Part shown: positions 27,996 to 36,880 of the stretch, in pieces
Position numbering within the stretch: position 1 is the stretch's first letter
Layout: each line of letters starts with the position of its first letter
NCBI RefSeq assembly: GCF_000147715.2
Contig: NC_017934.1
Location: 2,356,001-2,420,000, forward strand
Origin: Mesotoga prima MesG1.Ag.4.2
Lineage (GTDB): Bacteria; Thermotogota; Thermotogae; Petrotogales; Kosmotogaceae
Reading direction: 5' to 3'
Length of the DNA: 64,000 bases
Program-made: the position numbers and the translations under genes
The notes under the pieces: model-generated
Seen by the model: only the letters and a program-made list of their open reading frames with translations
Databases searched by the model: none
What the model was told of the DNA's origin: nothing

Positions 27996-29942
27996 CTAGA
28001 GACCAGTCGTCTCCAGTCTTAATACCGTTACCGAATTCCCGGAAAAGGTTAGTGTAAATTCGTTGGATAGGTTGGACATTCCCACCGTTTTCGGTCGTAC
28101 TTTATCTGGATTCTGGAATGTGTTTTCGTCAAAGATGTTGTCGGAGGTAATGGAGATCATCTCTGCCTTCCCGGTTACCTGAACCTCTTCGCCGATCTCA
28201 ATTCTGAGTTTCTTTTCTTCGGGCCAGGGATTCACGATTTTTATAATCAGTTCTTTGCTTTCAAAATCGTAACTGCAGACATGATACAGCGACTTGAACC
28301 AGTAACCGATTATCTCTATGTCTTCATCGGTCAGTGACGAGGAGATAATCACATTGCCAGTGTTATCGTTGAACAGCTTCTGAACGTGATAACTGGGTGT
28401 TCCGTATACTCGAGTATTGTCGAACCAGATGAGGTCTGGAGTCCACTGTGACCAGCCCTCTCTGTTGAACAGAGGTGCGTAAGCGGCCATTATTACGATG
28501 TCGGAATTCCGCTCGAGGCCGGTCATTAGTGCTGCTTCTGCTATCGCTGCTTGAAGAGTGTTTCTGGTGCCGGCCGCGTGGGCTGCGTACTCTCCAAGCA
28601 TCACCTTCGGACCAGATCTGTCATATTTGTCATATCTGTCTGTATTTCTTAGCATCCATTCCGGAACTGCATACATATGCTCATCAAGGATCTCGATACC
28701 ATTGCTTCTTGCCCATCTCCATGCACGATTGAACGAAGCTCCTTCATATGAAGGAGGACCGCTGAAAATAATAGTAATTTCAGGATATTTCTCCTTGACA
28801 GCTTGTCTGAACAACGGGAAGCGATCGTGATACTCCGTTCCCCAGTTCTCGTTTCCAATGCCTATGTATTTGATATTGAAGGGTTCTGGATGGCCGAGCT
28901 CGGAACGCTTCGAGCCCCACAAAGAATCGGATGGCCCGTTAGCGAACTCTATGAAGTCGAGAACATTTCGAACCCACTCATCCATTTCGTCCATTGGACA
29001 GTATTCGGCACCCCTAACTTGGCATGACATACCGGCGTTGAAGATCGGAATAGGTTCGGCTCCAAGGTGCTCTGAAAGAAGCAGATACTCGTAGAATCCG
29101 ATTCCATACGACTGATGATAGCCCCAAAGATTATAGTTGGTCTTTCTTTCTTCAATTGGACCTATTGTATCCTTCCATCTGTAGGCATTTTCGAGACTAT
29201 CGCCTTCGACAAGACAACCGCCAGGAAATCTGACGAAAGCGGGCTTCAGCTCTTCCAGCATCTCAAGCAGATCGATCCTCATGCCGTTCCAGTTCTCTTC
29301 GGGGAAGAGGGATACCATATCAAAAGAGATCTTACCGGAGCCCTTCATCGTTATGATGAGTCTTCCATCATCCAGGCCTTCGTTAGGTTGCAATTCCACC
29401 GAGTATTTCTCCCATTCAGAGCTAAATGCCGTTCCCAGGTTTTTTTCGGCCTCAGGTTCACCTTTAGCATTGGCCAGCATAACCTTGATTTCACCGTTAT
29501 ACTCTTCGTCGCTTCGAACAAATACCGAGAACAAGTAGCGTTCGCCCTTTTTAAGAGGTATACCGTCGTAGCCATCATTTGAAAGGGATATCAGCTTGTC
29601 GTCAGATTGAATTTCGAAGCTCAGATACTTGGTGTTATTCTTGTTGAGAGGCCGATCAGTCTCAATCGAAAAGGTAGCCTTGCAATCGGATTCAAAGACC
29701 GCAAACCAGCCTTCGACAGGATCCTGATGCTCGAAAGATCGATTTCTTATCATTTCTGCATACAGGCCACCGTCTACAGCATGATTTATGTCCTCGAAGA
29801 ATATCCCGTACAGAAGAGAGCTAACTTCTGGGCCCAAACTGCTTGGGTCTACCGTCAAGACATGGTCGGGATTCGCTAGAGCGGATGTGGAAAGTGAAAC
29901 AGCAAGAAAGACCAGAGTGAGGATTATCGTCGTTGATCTCAT
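27996..29942 (-). CDS. Secreted alpha-L-arabinofuranosidase, GH51 with CBM-like insert
   Basis: 648 residues from ATG 29942, which has GAGGGGG seven bases upstream. A signal peptide is plain (MRSTTIILTLVFLAVSLS then ALA). The catalytic barrel is split by a beta-rich carbohydrate-binding-like domain at roughly residues 70-210, as in the larger GH51 enzymes. Acid/base Glu365 in GIGNENWG, nucleophile Glu451 in MLGEYAAHA. The C-terminal 150 residues form a beta domain. It would trim arabinose side chains from arabinoxylan outside the cytoplasm, together with the adjacent xylanase. The preferred start leaves a 16-base gap after the xylanase gene. Confidence 0.93.
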   Translation of the reverse strand: MRSTTIILTLVFLAVSLSTSALANPDHVLTVDPSSLGPEVSSLLYGIFFEDINHAVDGGLYAEMIRNRSFEHQDPVEGWFAVFESDCKATFSIETDRPLNKNNTKYLSFEIQSDDKLISLSNDGYDGIPLKKGERYLFSVFVRSDEEYNGEIKVMLANAKGEPEAEKNLGTAFSSEWEKYSVELQPNEGLDDGRLIITMKGSGKISFDMVSLFPEENWNGMRIDLLEMLEELKPAFVRFPGGCLVEGDSLENAYRWKDTIGPIEERKTNYNLWGYHQSYGIGFYEYLLLSEHLGAEPIPIFNAGMSCQVRGAEYCPMDEMDEWVRNVLDFIEFANGPSDSLWGSKRSELGHPEPFNIKYIGIGNENWGTEYHDRFPLFRQAVKEKYPEITIIFSGPPSYEGASFNRAWRWARSNGIEILDEHMYAVPEWMLRNTDRYDKYDRSGPKVMLGEYAAHAAGTRNTLQAAIAEAALMTGLERNSDIVIMAAYAPLFNREGWSQWTPDLIWFDNTRVYGTPSYHVQKLFNDNTGNVIISSSLTDEDIEIIGYWFKSLYHVCSYDFESKELIIKIVNPWPEEKKLRIEIGEEVQVTGKAEMISITSDNIFDENTFQNPDKVRPKTVGMSNLSNEFTLTFSGNSVTVLRLETTGL

Positions 29943-29958
29943 CCGATTACCCCCTCGA

Positions 29959-31374
29959 TCATTGTCCAAGAACGAGCGTGAATTGATTGTTCTCGTTCTT
30001 CTTTACGTTTATCGATACCGTCTCGGAGAAGTTCTCAAATGCTACCGTGATGTCGTATTCTCCTGAGAACCCGCTGAAACACAATTCTCCAGACGAGTCT
30101 AATTCTGCTTCAAATGAGGTCTTCCAATCTCCATGGATGAGTTTCATCAGCTCGTAGAACATTGGTTTTTCTGACAGGTCGTCACGAAGAAATCCGCTTC
30201 CGGACTGCCAAGCACGGTAGAAATTCCAGTAGGCAATTACCTCTACTGCGGGATGACTGAAAAACACCGTGTAAAAGATCTTTGCGATCTCCGCCTGTAT
30301 CTCTTCGGCCTCAGTTATGGAGACATCGAAGGCATCGATAACCGCGGGAAGAGGGATTTGAAATTCAGAAATGTGAATTGGCTTGCCGAGCTGAGCCAGT
30401 TCATCTATAGCAAGATAGATACTTTCCAGTGATTGCAGCTGGCTTAATAGATCTTGAGCGGTGAAGATATGTGCTTCGGCTCCTATTACGTCTATAGGGA
30501 CACCGTCACCTATCAGTTGTTGAGCTCTGGAAATGAAAGCTTTTCTTGTCCGCTCGTTGACAAGTACCCCGTACTCGTTAAGAACCGTTATGGCATCTGG
30601 GTCAGTCTCTTTAACAATCCTAAACGATTCTGCAATGTAATCGGGACCAAGAGCATCGAACCAGCTTTGAACAATAGGTTCGTTCACAACATCCCAGTAC
30701 TGCACCAAATCTTTGAACTCTTCTACTTCTCTCTCAACTCTGAAGAAAAGGGCCTCTCTCACCTCTGCCCACTGGCCAACCTTCCCCTTAACTTCTATCC
30801 ACGCAGGAACACCTACACTTGGGGGGTTGCCCCAAACCAGAGTATGGCCCTTAACAGGCACTCCATTTTCATTAAGCCATTCGGCTATCTTCTTTGAAGC
30901 TTCGTCTAGCCGGATTCTGCCTTGTGTAGGTTCGTAGTCCTTCCAGTAGAAAGATGGAAGAGTGGCAAAATTGAAGAGATCGAGGTATAACCTTTTATAT
31001 ACCTCTAAATCCTCTTCAGGCAAGGGCTTGATTCCAAACCTTCTGCCACGGTTGTAGCTTGTCCAAGCGTAGGCATAAATCAGATACTCAGGGGCATTTC
31101 CAAAGAAGAATTCGTGATTAATCTGCCTTACCGATACGTGTGCATCGCTAACAGGATGCCCATTCTCATCCACGATCTCTATCTTAATGGGCACCTTTCT
31201 ATTGGCTTCTATTCTCTCTTCGAAAGCACTAATGTCGATGTCGATAGGCAAAACACTACCTCCAAAACATAGACTAAGAAACAGCAGGCCAAGAATCAAG
31301 ACAAAGTATCTCTTAAGGGGTGTTCCAAAACTCTCTCCTTCGGTTTTCCGAAAATACTTCTTAATTCCTGACAT
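29959..31374 (-). CDS. Endo-1,4-beta-xylanase, GH10
   Basis: Cuts the xylan backbone. 471 residues from ATG 31374 (AAGGAG eight bases before it). The N-terminus has a charged head and one hydrophobic segment (RYFVLILGLLFLSLCFGG, about 22-39), so it is a signal peptide or membrane anchor. A short beta domain (about 58-90) precedes the GH10 barrel; acid/base Glu232 in WDVVNEP and nucleophile Glu337 in HISEFQ. A small beta domain (about 425-471) ends the protein. It follows the permease gene by five bases, an arrangement that links oligosaccharide production to uptake. Confidence 0.93.
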   Translation of the reverse strand: MSGIKKYFRKTEGESFGTPLKRYFVLILGLLFLSLCFGGSVLPIDIDISAFEERIEANRKVPIKIEIVDENGHPVSDAHVSVRQINHEFFFGNAPEYLIYAYAWTSYNRGRRFGIKPLPEEDLEVYKRLYLDLFNFATLPSFYWKDYEPTQGRIRLDEASKKIAEWLNENGVPVKGHTLVWGNPPSVGVPAWIEVKGKVGQWAEVREALFFRVEREVEEFKDLVQYWDVVNEPIVQSWFDALGPDYIAESFRIVKETDPDAITVLNEYGVLVNERTRKAFISRAQQLIGDGVPIDVIGAEAHIFTAQDLLSQLQSLESIYLAIDELAQLGKPIHISEFQIPLPAVIDAFDVSITEAEEIQAEIAKIFYTVFFSHPAVEVIAYWNFYRAWQSGSGFLRDDLSEKPMFYELMKLIHGDWKTSFEAELDSSGELCFSGFSGEYDITVAFENFSETVSINVKKNENNQFTLVLGQ

Positions 31375-31379
31375 AATAT

Positions 31380-32258
31380 CTACTCCTTTCCAAGCGATCC
31401 CAGGGAGATTCCTTTCATCAAATACCTGTGGAAGACAATGAAAATTATCAAAGAGGGTGCTACGGAGAAGAATGCACCGGCCATCATCGGACCGATTCCT
31501 CTGTAGGGGTCTCCCCACCCCGCGCTAAATCTTATGAGAGCTATTGGGAGCGTGAACTTGTCGGCTTTGCTGAGGATTAGCAGAGGCCAGAGGAAGCTGT
31601 TCCAGGAGCCAAGGAATGTCATCAAGCCAAGTACAAGCATAGCAGGTTTAACAAATGGGATTACGATACTGATAAGAAATCTCAATTTTGTGCAACCATC
31701 AATCCAAGCAGCATCTTCAAGCTCCTTTGGGATATCGAGCATGTACTGCCTGAGCAAGAATACTCCGAAAGTGCCCCCAAGTCCCGGAAGAATCAGAGAA
31801 AGGTAAGAATTCGACAGTCCCATTCCGTTTATTATAAAAAAGTGTGGTATGAGGAACAGCACTGAAGGGAAGGCGAGAACCGCAACGTATATCCAGAATA
31901 TCAGCATTCTCCCTCTGAATCTCAGTCGGGAAAGCGCGTAAGCTGCAGGAATTGAAAGTGCAAGTGTTGCCAGAGTAGAGCTAACTGCAACAATGATGCT
32001 ATTAATCGTGGCCTTTACCAACGAGAGACCACCTGAAGGTGCGAAGATGATCTTGTAGTTTTCTAGAGTTGGATTCTGAGGTATCCATTGAGGAGGAGTC
32101 TCAATGACGGCTGCCGCCGTTGATTTCATCGAAGTCGACAGCATCCAGAAGATCGGTGCAAACCAGAAAGCTGCAAAGGCCCAAAGAAGAACAGTCACTA
32201 TCACTGCAGTTATTCGTTTGCTGAGTTTCTTCTTGTTTTTGGGGACTGTTGAAGTCAT
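31380..32258 (-). CDS. Sugar ABC transporter permease (MalG type)
   Basis: 292 residues, six membrane segments. The EAA loop typical of MalG-like permeases is seen as ELEDAAWIDGCTKLRFLISIV (in two parts), which docks the ATPase. ATG behind GGAGGGG, four bases after the stop of its partner permease. Together with the next permease and the binding protein it forms an importer for arabinose- or xylose-containing oligosaccharides, judged from the surrounding genes. No ATPase is encoded here, so a shared MsmX-like ATPase is probably used. Confidence 0.93.
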   Translation of the reverse strand: MTSTVPKNKKKLSKRITAVIVTVLLWAFAAFWFAPIFWMLSTSMKSTAAAVIETPPQWIPQNPTLENYKIIFAPSGGLSLVKATINSIIVAVSSTLATLALSIPAAYALSRLRFRGRMLIFWIYVAVLAFPSVLFLIPHFFIINGMGLSNSYLSLILPGLGGTFGVFLLRQYMLDIPKELEDAAWIDGCTKLRFLISIVIPFVKPAMLVLGLMTFLGSWNSFLWPLLILSKADKFTLPIALIRFSAGWGDPYRGIGPMMAGAFFSVAPSLIIFIVFHRYLMKGISLGSLGKE

Positions 32259-32262
32259 AGTT

Positions 32263-33174
32263 TCACCCCTCCGTCGATCGTATAGATTTGGTGACCAGAA
32301 CTAGCTGAATCACTGCGAAAATCAGTACGATCGCAAATATATACCAGGAGATCGCCGCGGCCCTTCCGAAATCCTGTCGCTCAAATCCTACGAGATAGAG
32401 ATAGTAAACGAGAGTACGAGTGGTCCCTGCGGGTCCTCCCCCAGACAATATATAGGCTTGATCGAAGAGCCCGAATGCCAGAATCGCCTGACGAACGACA
32501 TCGAAAAACAGCACGCTCTTGATCCATGGGAGAGTTATGTAGATGAATCTCTTCCATGGTCCGGCTCCATCCAGTTTTGCTGATTCGTACTGTTCGGGCG
32601 GGATTCTTTGTAGAGCTCCAAGATATAGCAGTATGCTGAACCCAACGATCCACCAGACCGTAACAAGGATAATCACTCCCCAGGCTACCGAAGTGCTTCC
32701 AAACCAGGAAACCGCTTTGTTGATGAGCCCGACTTTATCCAGGTAATAGTTGGCAAGGCCTGAAGGAAAAGAAGCGAATATCCATTTCCAGGAACTAAGA
32801 ATTCCTACAGATCCGAAGAAAGCTGGCGAAACGAAGGCAACGAGTAACCAAAGCTGACCGAAGCGCTTCTTCTTGAGTATGTGGGCGAAAAGGATTGCCA
32901 CAATTATTACCAAAGGGACGCTAATCAGTGCAAAGATCACGGTGTGCTGAACCGTTGGCCAGAACCTTGAATCGTTCCATGTCCGCACATAGTTATTGAA
33001 ACCAATGAATACGTTTTCTTTCAGGAGACTCCAGTTGAAGAAACTGATTATGAGTCCGAATACTAGAGGGACAGCAACGAAAAGAATGAAAAAGAACAGG
33101 TGAGGGAGGAGGAACAACCACGATCCCACCTCCCTGCGGAAACTTCTTGGTGACTTAGAATGTGATTGTCTCAA
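32263..33174 (-). CDS. Sugar ABC transporter permease (MalF/UgpA type)
   Basis: 303 residues with six membrane segments and an EAA-type loop EQYESAKLDGAGPWKRFIYI. Starts at TTG with GGAGGA six bases upstream. It pairs with the MalG-type permease that follows at once. It lies 43 bases after the binding protein gene. Confidence 0.92.
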   Translation of the reverse strand: MRQSHSKSPRSFRREVGSWLFLLPHLFFFILFVAVPLVFGLIISFFNWSLLKENVFIGFNNYVRTWNDSRFWPTVQHTVIFALISVPLVIIVAILFAHILKKKRFGQLWLLVAFVSPAFFGSVGILSSWKWIFASFPSGLANYYLDKVGLINKAVSWFGSTSVAWGVIILVTVWWIVGFSILLYLGALQRIPPEQYESAKLDGAGPWKRFIYITLPWIKSVLFFDVVRQAILAFGLFDQAYILSGGGPAGTTRTLVYYLYLVGFERQDFGRAAAISWYIFAIVLIFAVIQLVLVTKSIRSTEG

Positions 33175-33217
33175 TTACTCCTCCTCCCTTCACCTTATTA
33201 ACCGTTACTTACGCAGA

Positions 33218-34447
33218 TCAGTTTCTCGACCAATAGTCGTCGAGAATTTCCTGAACGGCAAATGCCGCTTCCTTCATTCCAGCTTCTGGGGACATCGAAT
33301 GAAGTACGAGGATTTCCTCTAGATAAACGGCGATTTCGGCCTCAATCTCTGAAATCAGCGGGAACATCTGGAACTGCCTTACATATTCAGAGTCCTGAGA
33401 GACCGCGTAGATATGAGGAAGCCTTTCCTTCAGTTCCTCACTCTCGGCAATGGACTTTCTTGCGGGAGTCTGCCCTGCTTCATACCAGTCTATCGAGTGG
33501 TCCCAAAGATACTTGATGAATGTTGTCGCAGCTTCAAGTACCTTTGGATCTTCGACCATGACAGCTGGCATTGCAAGCACGTGGGATCCTCCAAATACGG
33601 CCTTAGTGTTACCCAGCTGAGGAGCTACCGCATAACCAAAATCCTCACCCAGCTGTTCCATCCATGGCTTGATAGTCCAGATACCGGTAATCAAGACTGA
33701 GCTTTCGCCCGACTGGAAGGAAACGCCTGGATCGGCTACCTGCATCGGCAGAATGCCCTTATCCTGCATCTCAAGCATTAACTTACAAACTTCGATTCCG
33801 GCTTTTTCAAACGCAGGTGCCTTGAAGTCGTCGGTAAGCACTTCGCCGCCGTGCTGCCAGAGAAGGTGGAACCAGATCCATGTCCAGGCAGGGTTCTCAT
33901 AATATGGTGTCAAGCCTTCAGGCGTTATAGGCAACAAAGCCTCCATGGCAGATATGAATTCTTCTCTCGTTTTCGGCGGGTTGTTAGGATCTAGGCCGAC
34001 CTTTGCGAAGTTTCCCTTGTTGTAGGCCATGTAGAACAGCCATATGTCCATAGGAATTCCTACCACTTTACCATCCACAACTAGTCCTTCGAGAACACCT
34101 GGGAAGATATCATCTGTGTCGATTCCATAGTTCTCAAGCCATTCTTGCTTTGTGAATCCCTTAAAATGTTCGAGGTAAAGAGGCATGTCGAATTTCCTGA
34201 TGAACATGATCTCGGGCGCTGTCTTGGATGCAATACCCATTGAAAGTTTGTTCTTCATATCCAGAGAAGACTCTACGACCACATGAACAACTTCGATGTC
34301 AGAATGTTCCTCGTTGAATCTTGCCACGATTTCATCCATGTAAGCTCCGTCAGCTCCGGTCAGCGGTGACATCATCGTAATTGTTATACCGAAAGAGAAA
34401 CCTACGGCAAGAACCAGCGCAAGTACCAAAACCATCAACTTTCTCAC
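33218..34447 (-). CDS. Extracellular sugar-binding protein of ABC importer
   Basis: 409 residues starting at GTG behind AGGAGGTGA. Signal peptide RKLMVLVLALVLAVGFSFG; no lipobox cysteine, as usual in Thermotogota where the protein is periplasmic. Family 1 solute-binding protein: FNEEHSDIEVVHV near residue 45, a long central domain with VGIPMDIWLFYMAYN, and FGGSHVLAMPAV. First gene of the importer-xylanase-arabinofuranosidase run, so it probably binds xylan- or arabinan-derived oligosaccharides. It would be induced through AraR. Confidence 0.92.
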   Translation of the reverse strand: MRKLMVLVLALVLAVGFSFGITITMMSPLTGADGAYMDEIVARFNEEHSDIEVVHVVVESSLDMKNKLSMGIASKTAPEIMFIRKFDMPLYLEHFKGFTKQEWLENYGIDTDDIFPGVLEGLVVDGKVVGIPMDIWLFYMAYNKGNFAKVGLDPNNPPKTREEFISAMEALLPITPEGLTPYYENPAWTWIWFHLLWQHGGEVLTDDFKAPAFEKAGIEVCKLMLEMQDKGILPMQVADPGVSFQSGESSVLITGIWTIKPWMEQLGEDFGYAVAPQLGNTKAVFGGSHVLAMPAVMVEDPKVLEAATTFIKYLWDHSIDWYEAGQTPARKSIAESEELKERLPHIYAVSQDSEYVRQFQMFPLISEIEAEIAVYLEEILVLHSMSPEAGMKEAAFAVQEILDDYWSRN

Positions 34448-34663
34448 TAAGTTTCACCTCCTAGAAATACCAAATGGCAGATTGTCAATGAACAAGAAAG
34501 CGATCCAGTTTTTGATCTATTGCCCGTTATACCACCCCCCAAAAAATGATATTTCTTGATCAGTCAGACCGAAAAAATGAGTTAAGCTCTTCACAGATAA
34601 ATTGGTTGTATGAATACGTTTGAAAGCACTGGCTTCTACTCTGGCTTGTCGGGAAATACATAT

Positions 34664-34675
34664 ATGTACGTACCT
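34664..34675. promoter_or_regulatory. Probable AraR operator 1 (importer operon)
   Basis: ATGTACGTACCT, one mismatch from the perfect palindrome ATGTACGTACAT in front of araR. It lies about 220 bases upstream of the binding protein gene. AraR of Bacillus binds sites with a TGTACGTACA-like core. Confidence 0.7.
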
Positions 34676-34938
34676 TATTGAAAAAAACCAAACACGCTTG
34701 CCCACAGTTCCGCACAAAAGACAGATCCAGAATTCTGCCACGATTAGAAATCAGTTGTTATTAAGAGGAGAATCAATTCACGGTCACATTGTAGCAAAAT
34801 CGAAGAAGCTGCACCAAATTCGATTAGAGCCGTTCTCTGATGATTTGAGCCGAATTTAAGACCCTATCTTCAAATTCCTATTAATCGAATATTGAAAGGA
34901 CGGATTCTCATTGATTTCTTCGTGATTATTGTAGAATA

Positions 34939-34950
34939 ATGTCCGTACAT
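34939..34950. promoter_or_regulatory. Probable AraR operator 2 (target unclear)
   Basis: ATGTCCGTACAT, one mismatch from the araR-proximal palindrome and extended by the same TATAT to the right. A possible rightward promoter, TTGATT then 18 bases then AATAAT, leads into it, but no gene follows. It may pair with operator 1 by looping. Confidence 0.6.
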
Positions 34951-35758
34951 ATATGGAGCGTTTACTCGGGACTAATTCATGAAGAAGTCCGATATTTCGA
35001 TCTAGAACAGGGGATTGCATATGGCAACGATTACGGCGGAAACTGTCTTGGAAGCGCAAACCATCTTGTTTTTCTTTCTGATCCCTTTGGTGAAACGAAC
35101 ATGTAGGAAATGCCCTTTTTCATTTCTCGACTTTCTCTCCTCTTTACCGAAGTTCCTGGAGCTTGAGAGAAAGAGAAACAAGAGGTCCGTATTTTGAGAC
35201 GCAAAAAACCCAAATCCATTTTGACGTTGGGAATGACTTTCTCGGAAGATTCCATAACCGTCGTTTCTATAATGGATTCCTGTCGGCGTCTCTCTAGCAG
35301 AGAAGTCAAGTTTCATTTCTCAATAGATCGAAGAACCTTGAACAGATATGAGAGAAGGTTTTTTGTTTTGGCCTGCCGACTTCTGCTCCTCGGTGCCCGG
35401 CAAAGGTATTTTTTGCAGGACGCCAGTTAGCTTCTTGTGCCATTGCTAGTCCAGTATTTTCTGAAAATCTAGTTCTTCGTAGCGTTTCTTATGGCTTCGA
35501 GACACCAACCCTTACCAGTCCACTAATAAGAACCCGAGGCGAAGAGTACAACCGCGATTTTTGACAACGTTGTTTAAGAAGGAATCGCTCTGGACGTCAG
35601 AGCCACAACTTGATTTGCGAATAACGAAGAGAAACTAAAATAGTCATAGAGTGAAAGCCAAAGATGGAAATTCCATGATCGCTTAGCCTTTAAAGAGGGT
35701 TACAGATGATCTGTCTTAAGATCAGAAGTTTAAGTTTCATAAAGAAAGCGGTTCAGAG

Positions 35759-36814
35759 CTATTCCTTCACACCAGCAACTGAACTTCTTTCAATCAGTTC
35801 CGGTTTATGGACAACTCTATAGGCTTTGGAGCCATTGAGCATATCAAGAAGGATTTCAACAGATCTTCTTCCTACATCTTCCTTTGGATGGGCAAAAGTG
35901 GTCAGGACGTCCCTGAAATCACCGATAGGTCCATCATCGAATCCTATAACCGAGATATCTTCGGGTATATTTAGAGCAAGTCTCTTTGCTACCAGCTGTA
36001 GCTGCAGGGCCGTCGCATCGTTGTAACAGAAGATTGCAGTAGGGCGAATCTGCTGCGGTAGCGACATCAGTTCGTGAGCAATTTGCATAGGCGCACCTGT
36101 AAACTCCGAAACGTTGAAGGACTTTTCGTATATCTTCGAAAACCCCAGTTGCCTGCATCGATCTACAAAGCTCTTGGCCCTTATGACGCCGGGAAGATGT
36201 GTTGATTTGTATATTACTGCAACTCTTTTATGACCGTATTCAAAGAAGATCTCGGCCGCTTTTTCTCCTCCAAAGGCATCGTCCAGAACATTGCAGCTCA
36301 CTTGATCTATGTTCCAGTCGCTGTGTACAAGAACAATTTTGACTCCCGATTTTGCCATAGATTTCACTAGATCTTTATTTGACCTCTTTGTAGCACTGTA
36401 CACCGGATCGATTATCAAACCCTTTACCCCGGAAGCAATCCATTCTGAGAGTATCTGTCGTTCTTTGACCGGATCCTCCGCTGAATTGCCTAGAAGCATC
36501 TTGTATTCATTTCTAAAGAGGTGGTCCTCAGCCCCGAGCACTATATACGGAAAGATGTAGCTGGTTATTTGCTGGACCAGAATACCCACGAGGTGGTTGT
36601 CACTTCCATAGCTTACAAAGGTTCCAAGACCCGGTCTTCTGACTATTGCCGCCTCGAAAGAAAGCCTATCCAGAGCCTTTCGGACAGTTTCTCTGCTTGC
36701 ACTAAACTTCTTCATTAGCTCTTTCTCCGTTGGGAGTTTATCTCCAACAGAGTACTTCCCGGACTTGAGTTCTTCAAGCAGAAAACGCTCAATTACAGAA
36801 TACTTCGGAGTGAT
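35759..36814 (-). CDS. araR: Arabinose-responsive repressor AraR (probable AUC start)
   Basis: GntR-type winged helix fused to a LacI-type sugar-binding domain, as in Bacillus AraR. From ATG 36715 the helix-turn-helix (SASRETVRKALDRL) is present but the first half of the DNA-binding domain is not. The frame stays open upstream and encodes TPKYSVIERFLLEELKSG and VGDKLPTEKELM, the missing part. No ATG, GTG or TTG exists there: the frame is closed by TAA at 36830-36832, followed by CTG, GTT and ATC. GGAGG lies eight bases before the ATC at 36814, exactly where relatives begin (M-x-PKY). The whole protein is then 351 residues. Effector domain from about residue 78 with GILVQQITSYIFPYIVLG and VIGFDDGPIGD. 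Confidence 0.85.
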   Translation of the reverse strand: MTPKYSVIERFLLEELKSGKYSVGDKLPTEKELMKKFSASRETVRKALDRLSFEAAIVRRPGLGTFVSYGSDNHLVGILVQQITSYIFPYIVLGAEDHLFRNEYKMLLGNSAEDPVKERQILSEWIASGVKGLIIDPVYSATKRSNKDLVKSMAKSGVKIVLVHSDWNIDQVSCNVLDDAFGGEKAAEIFFEYGHKRVAVIYKSTHLPGVIRAKSFVDRCRQLGFSKIYEKSFNVSEFTGAPMQIAHELMSLPQQIRPTAIFCYNDATALQLQLVAKRLALNIPEDISVIGFDDGPIGDFRDVLTTFAHPKEDVGRRSVEILLDMLNGSKAYRVVHKPELIERSSVAGVKE

Positions 36815-36834
36815 AACAGTCGCCTCCAGTTAGA

Positions 36835-36846
36835 ATGTACGTACAT
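36835..36846. promoter_or_regulatory. AraR operator at its own promoter
   Basis: Perfect palindrome ATGTACGTACAT followed by ATATA, placed just downstream of the -10 where the transcript should start. This predicts autorepression relieved by arabinose. Confidence 0.75.
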
Positions 36847-36851
36847 ATAGG

Positions 36852-36880
36852 ATTCTACACCTGAATTATTTTTGAGTCAA
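36852..36880 (-). promoter_or_regulatory. Promoter of araR
   Basis: On the minus strand, -35 TTGACT (36875-36880), 17-base spacer, -10 TAGAAT (36852-36857). The predicted start site falls in the operator, about 30 bases ahead of the proposed AUC codon. Confidence 0.8.

Larger units (their letters stand above)
34448..35758. other. 1.3-kb intergenic region with two AraR-type sites
   Basis: No gene longer than 80 codons is credible. It contains the upstream region of the importer operon, two operator-like sites (34664 and 34939), and a possible extended -10 TGGTATAAC read leftward near 34533. A 55-codon frame begins exactly at the second operator (34939-35106). The remainder is unassigned. Confidence 0.5.

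Noticed and set aside
35194-35430. 78-codon plus-strand frame starting at TTG
   Set aside because: Weak composition, no ribosome binding site and no similarity recognised.
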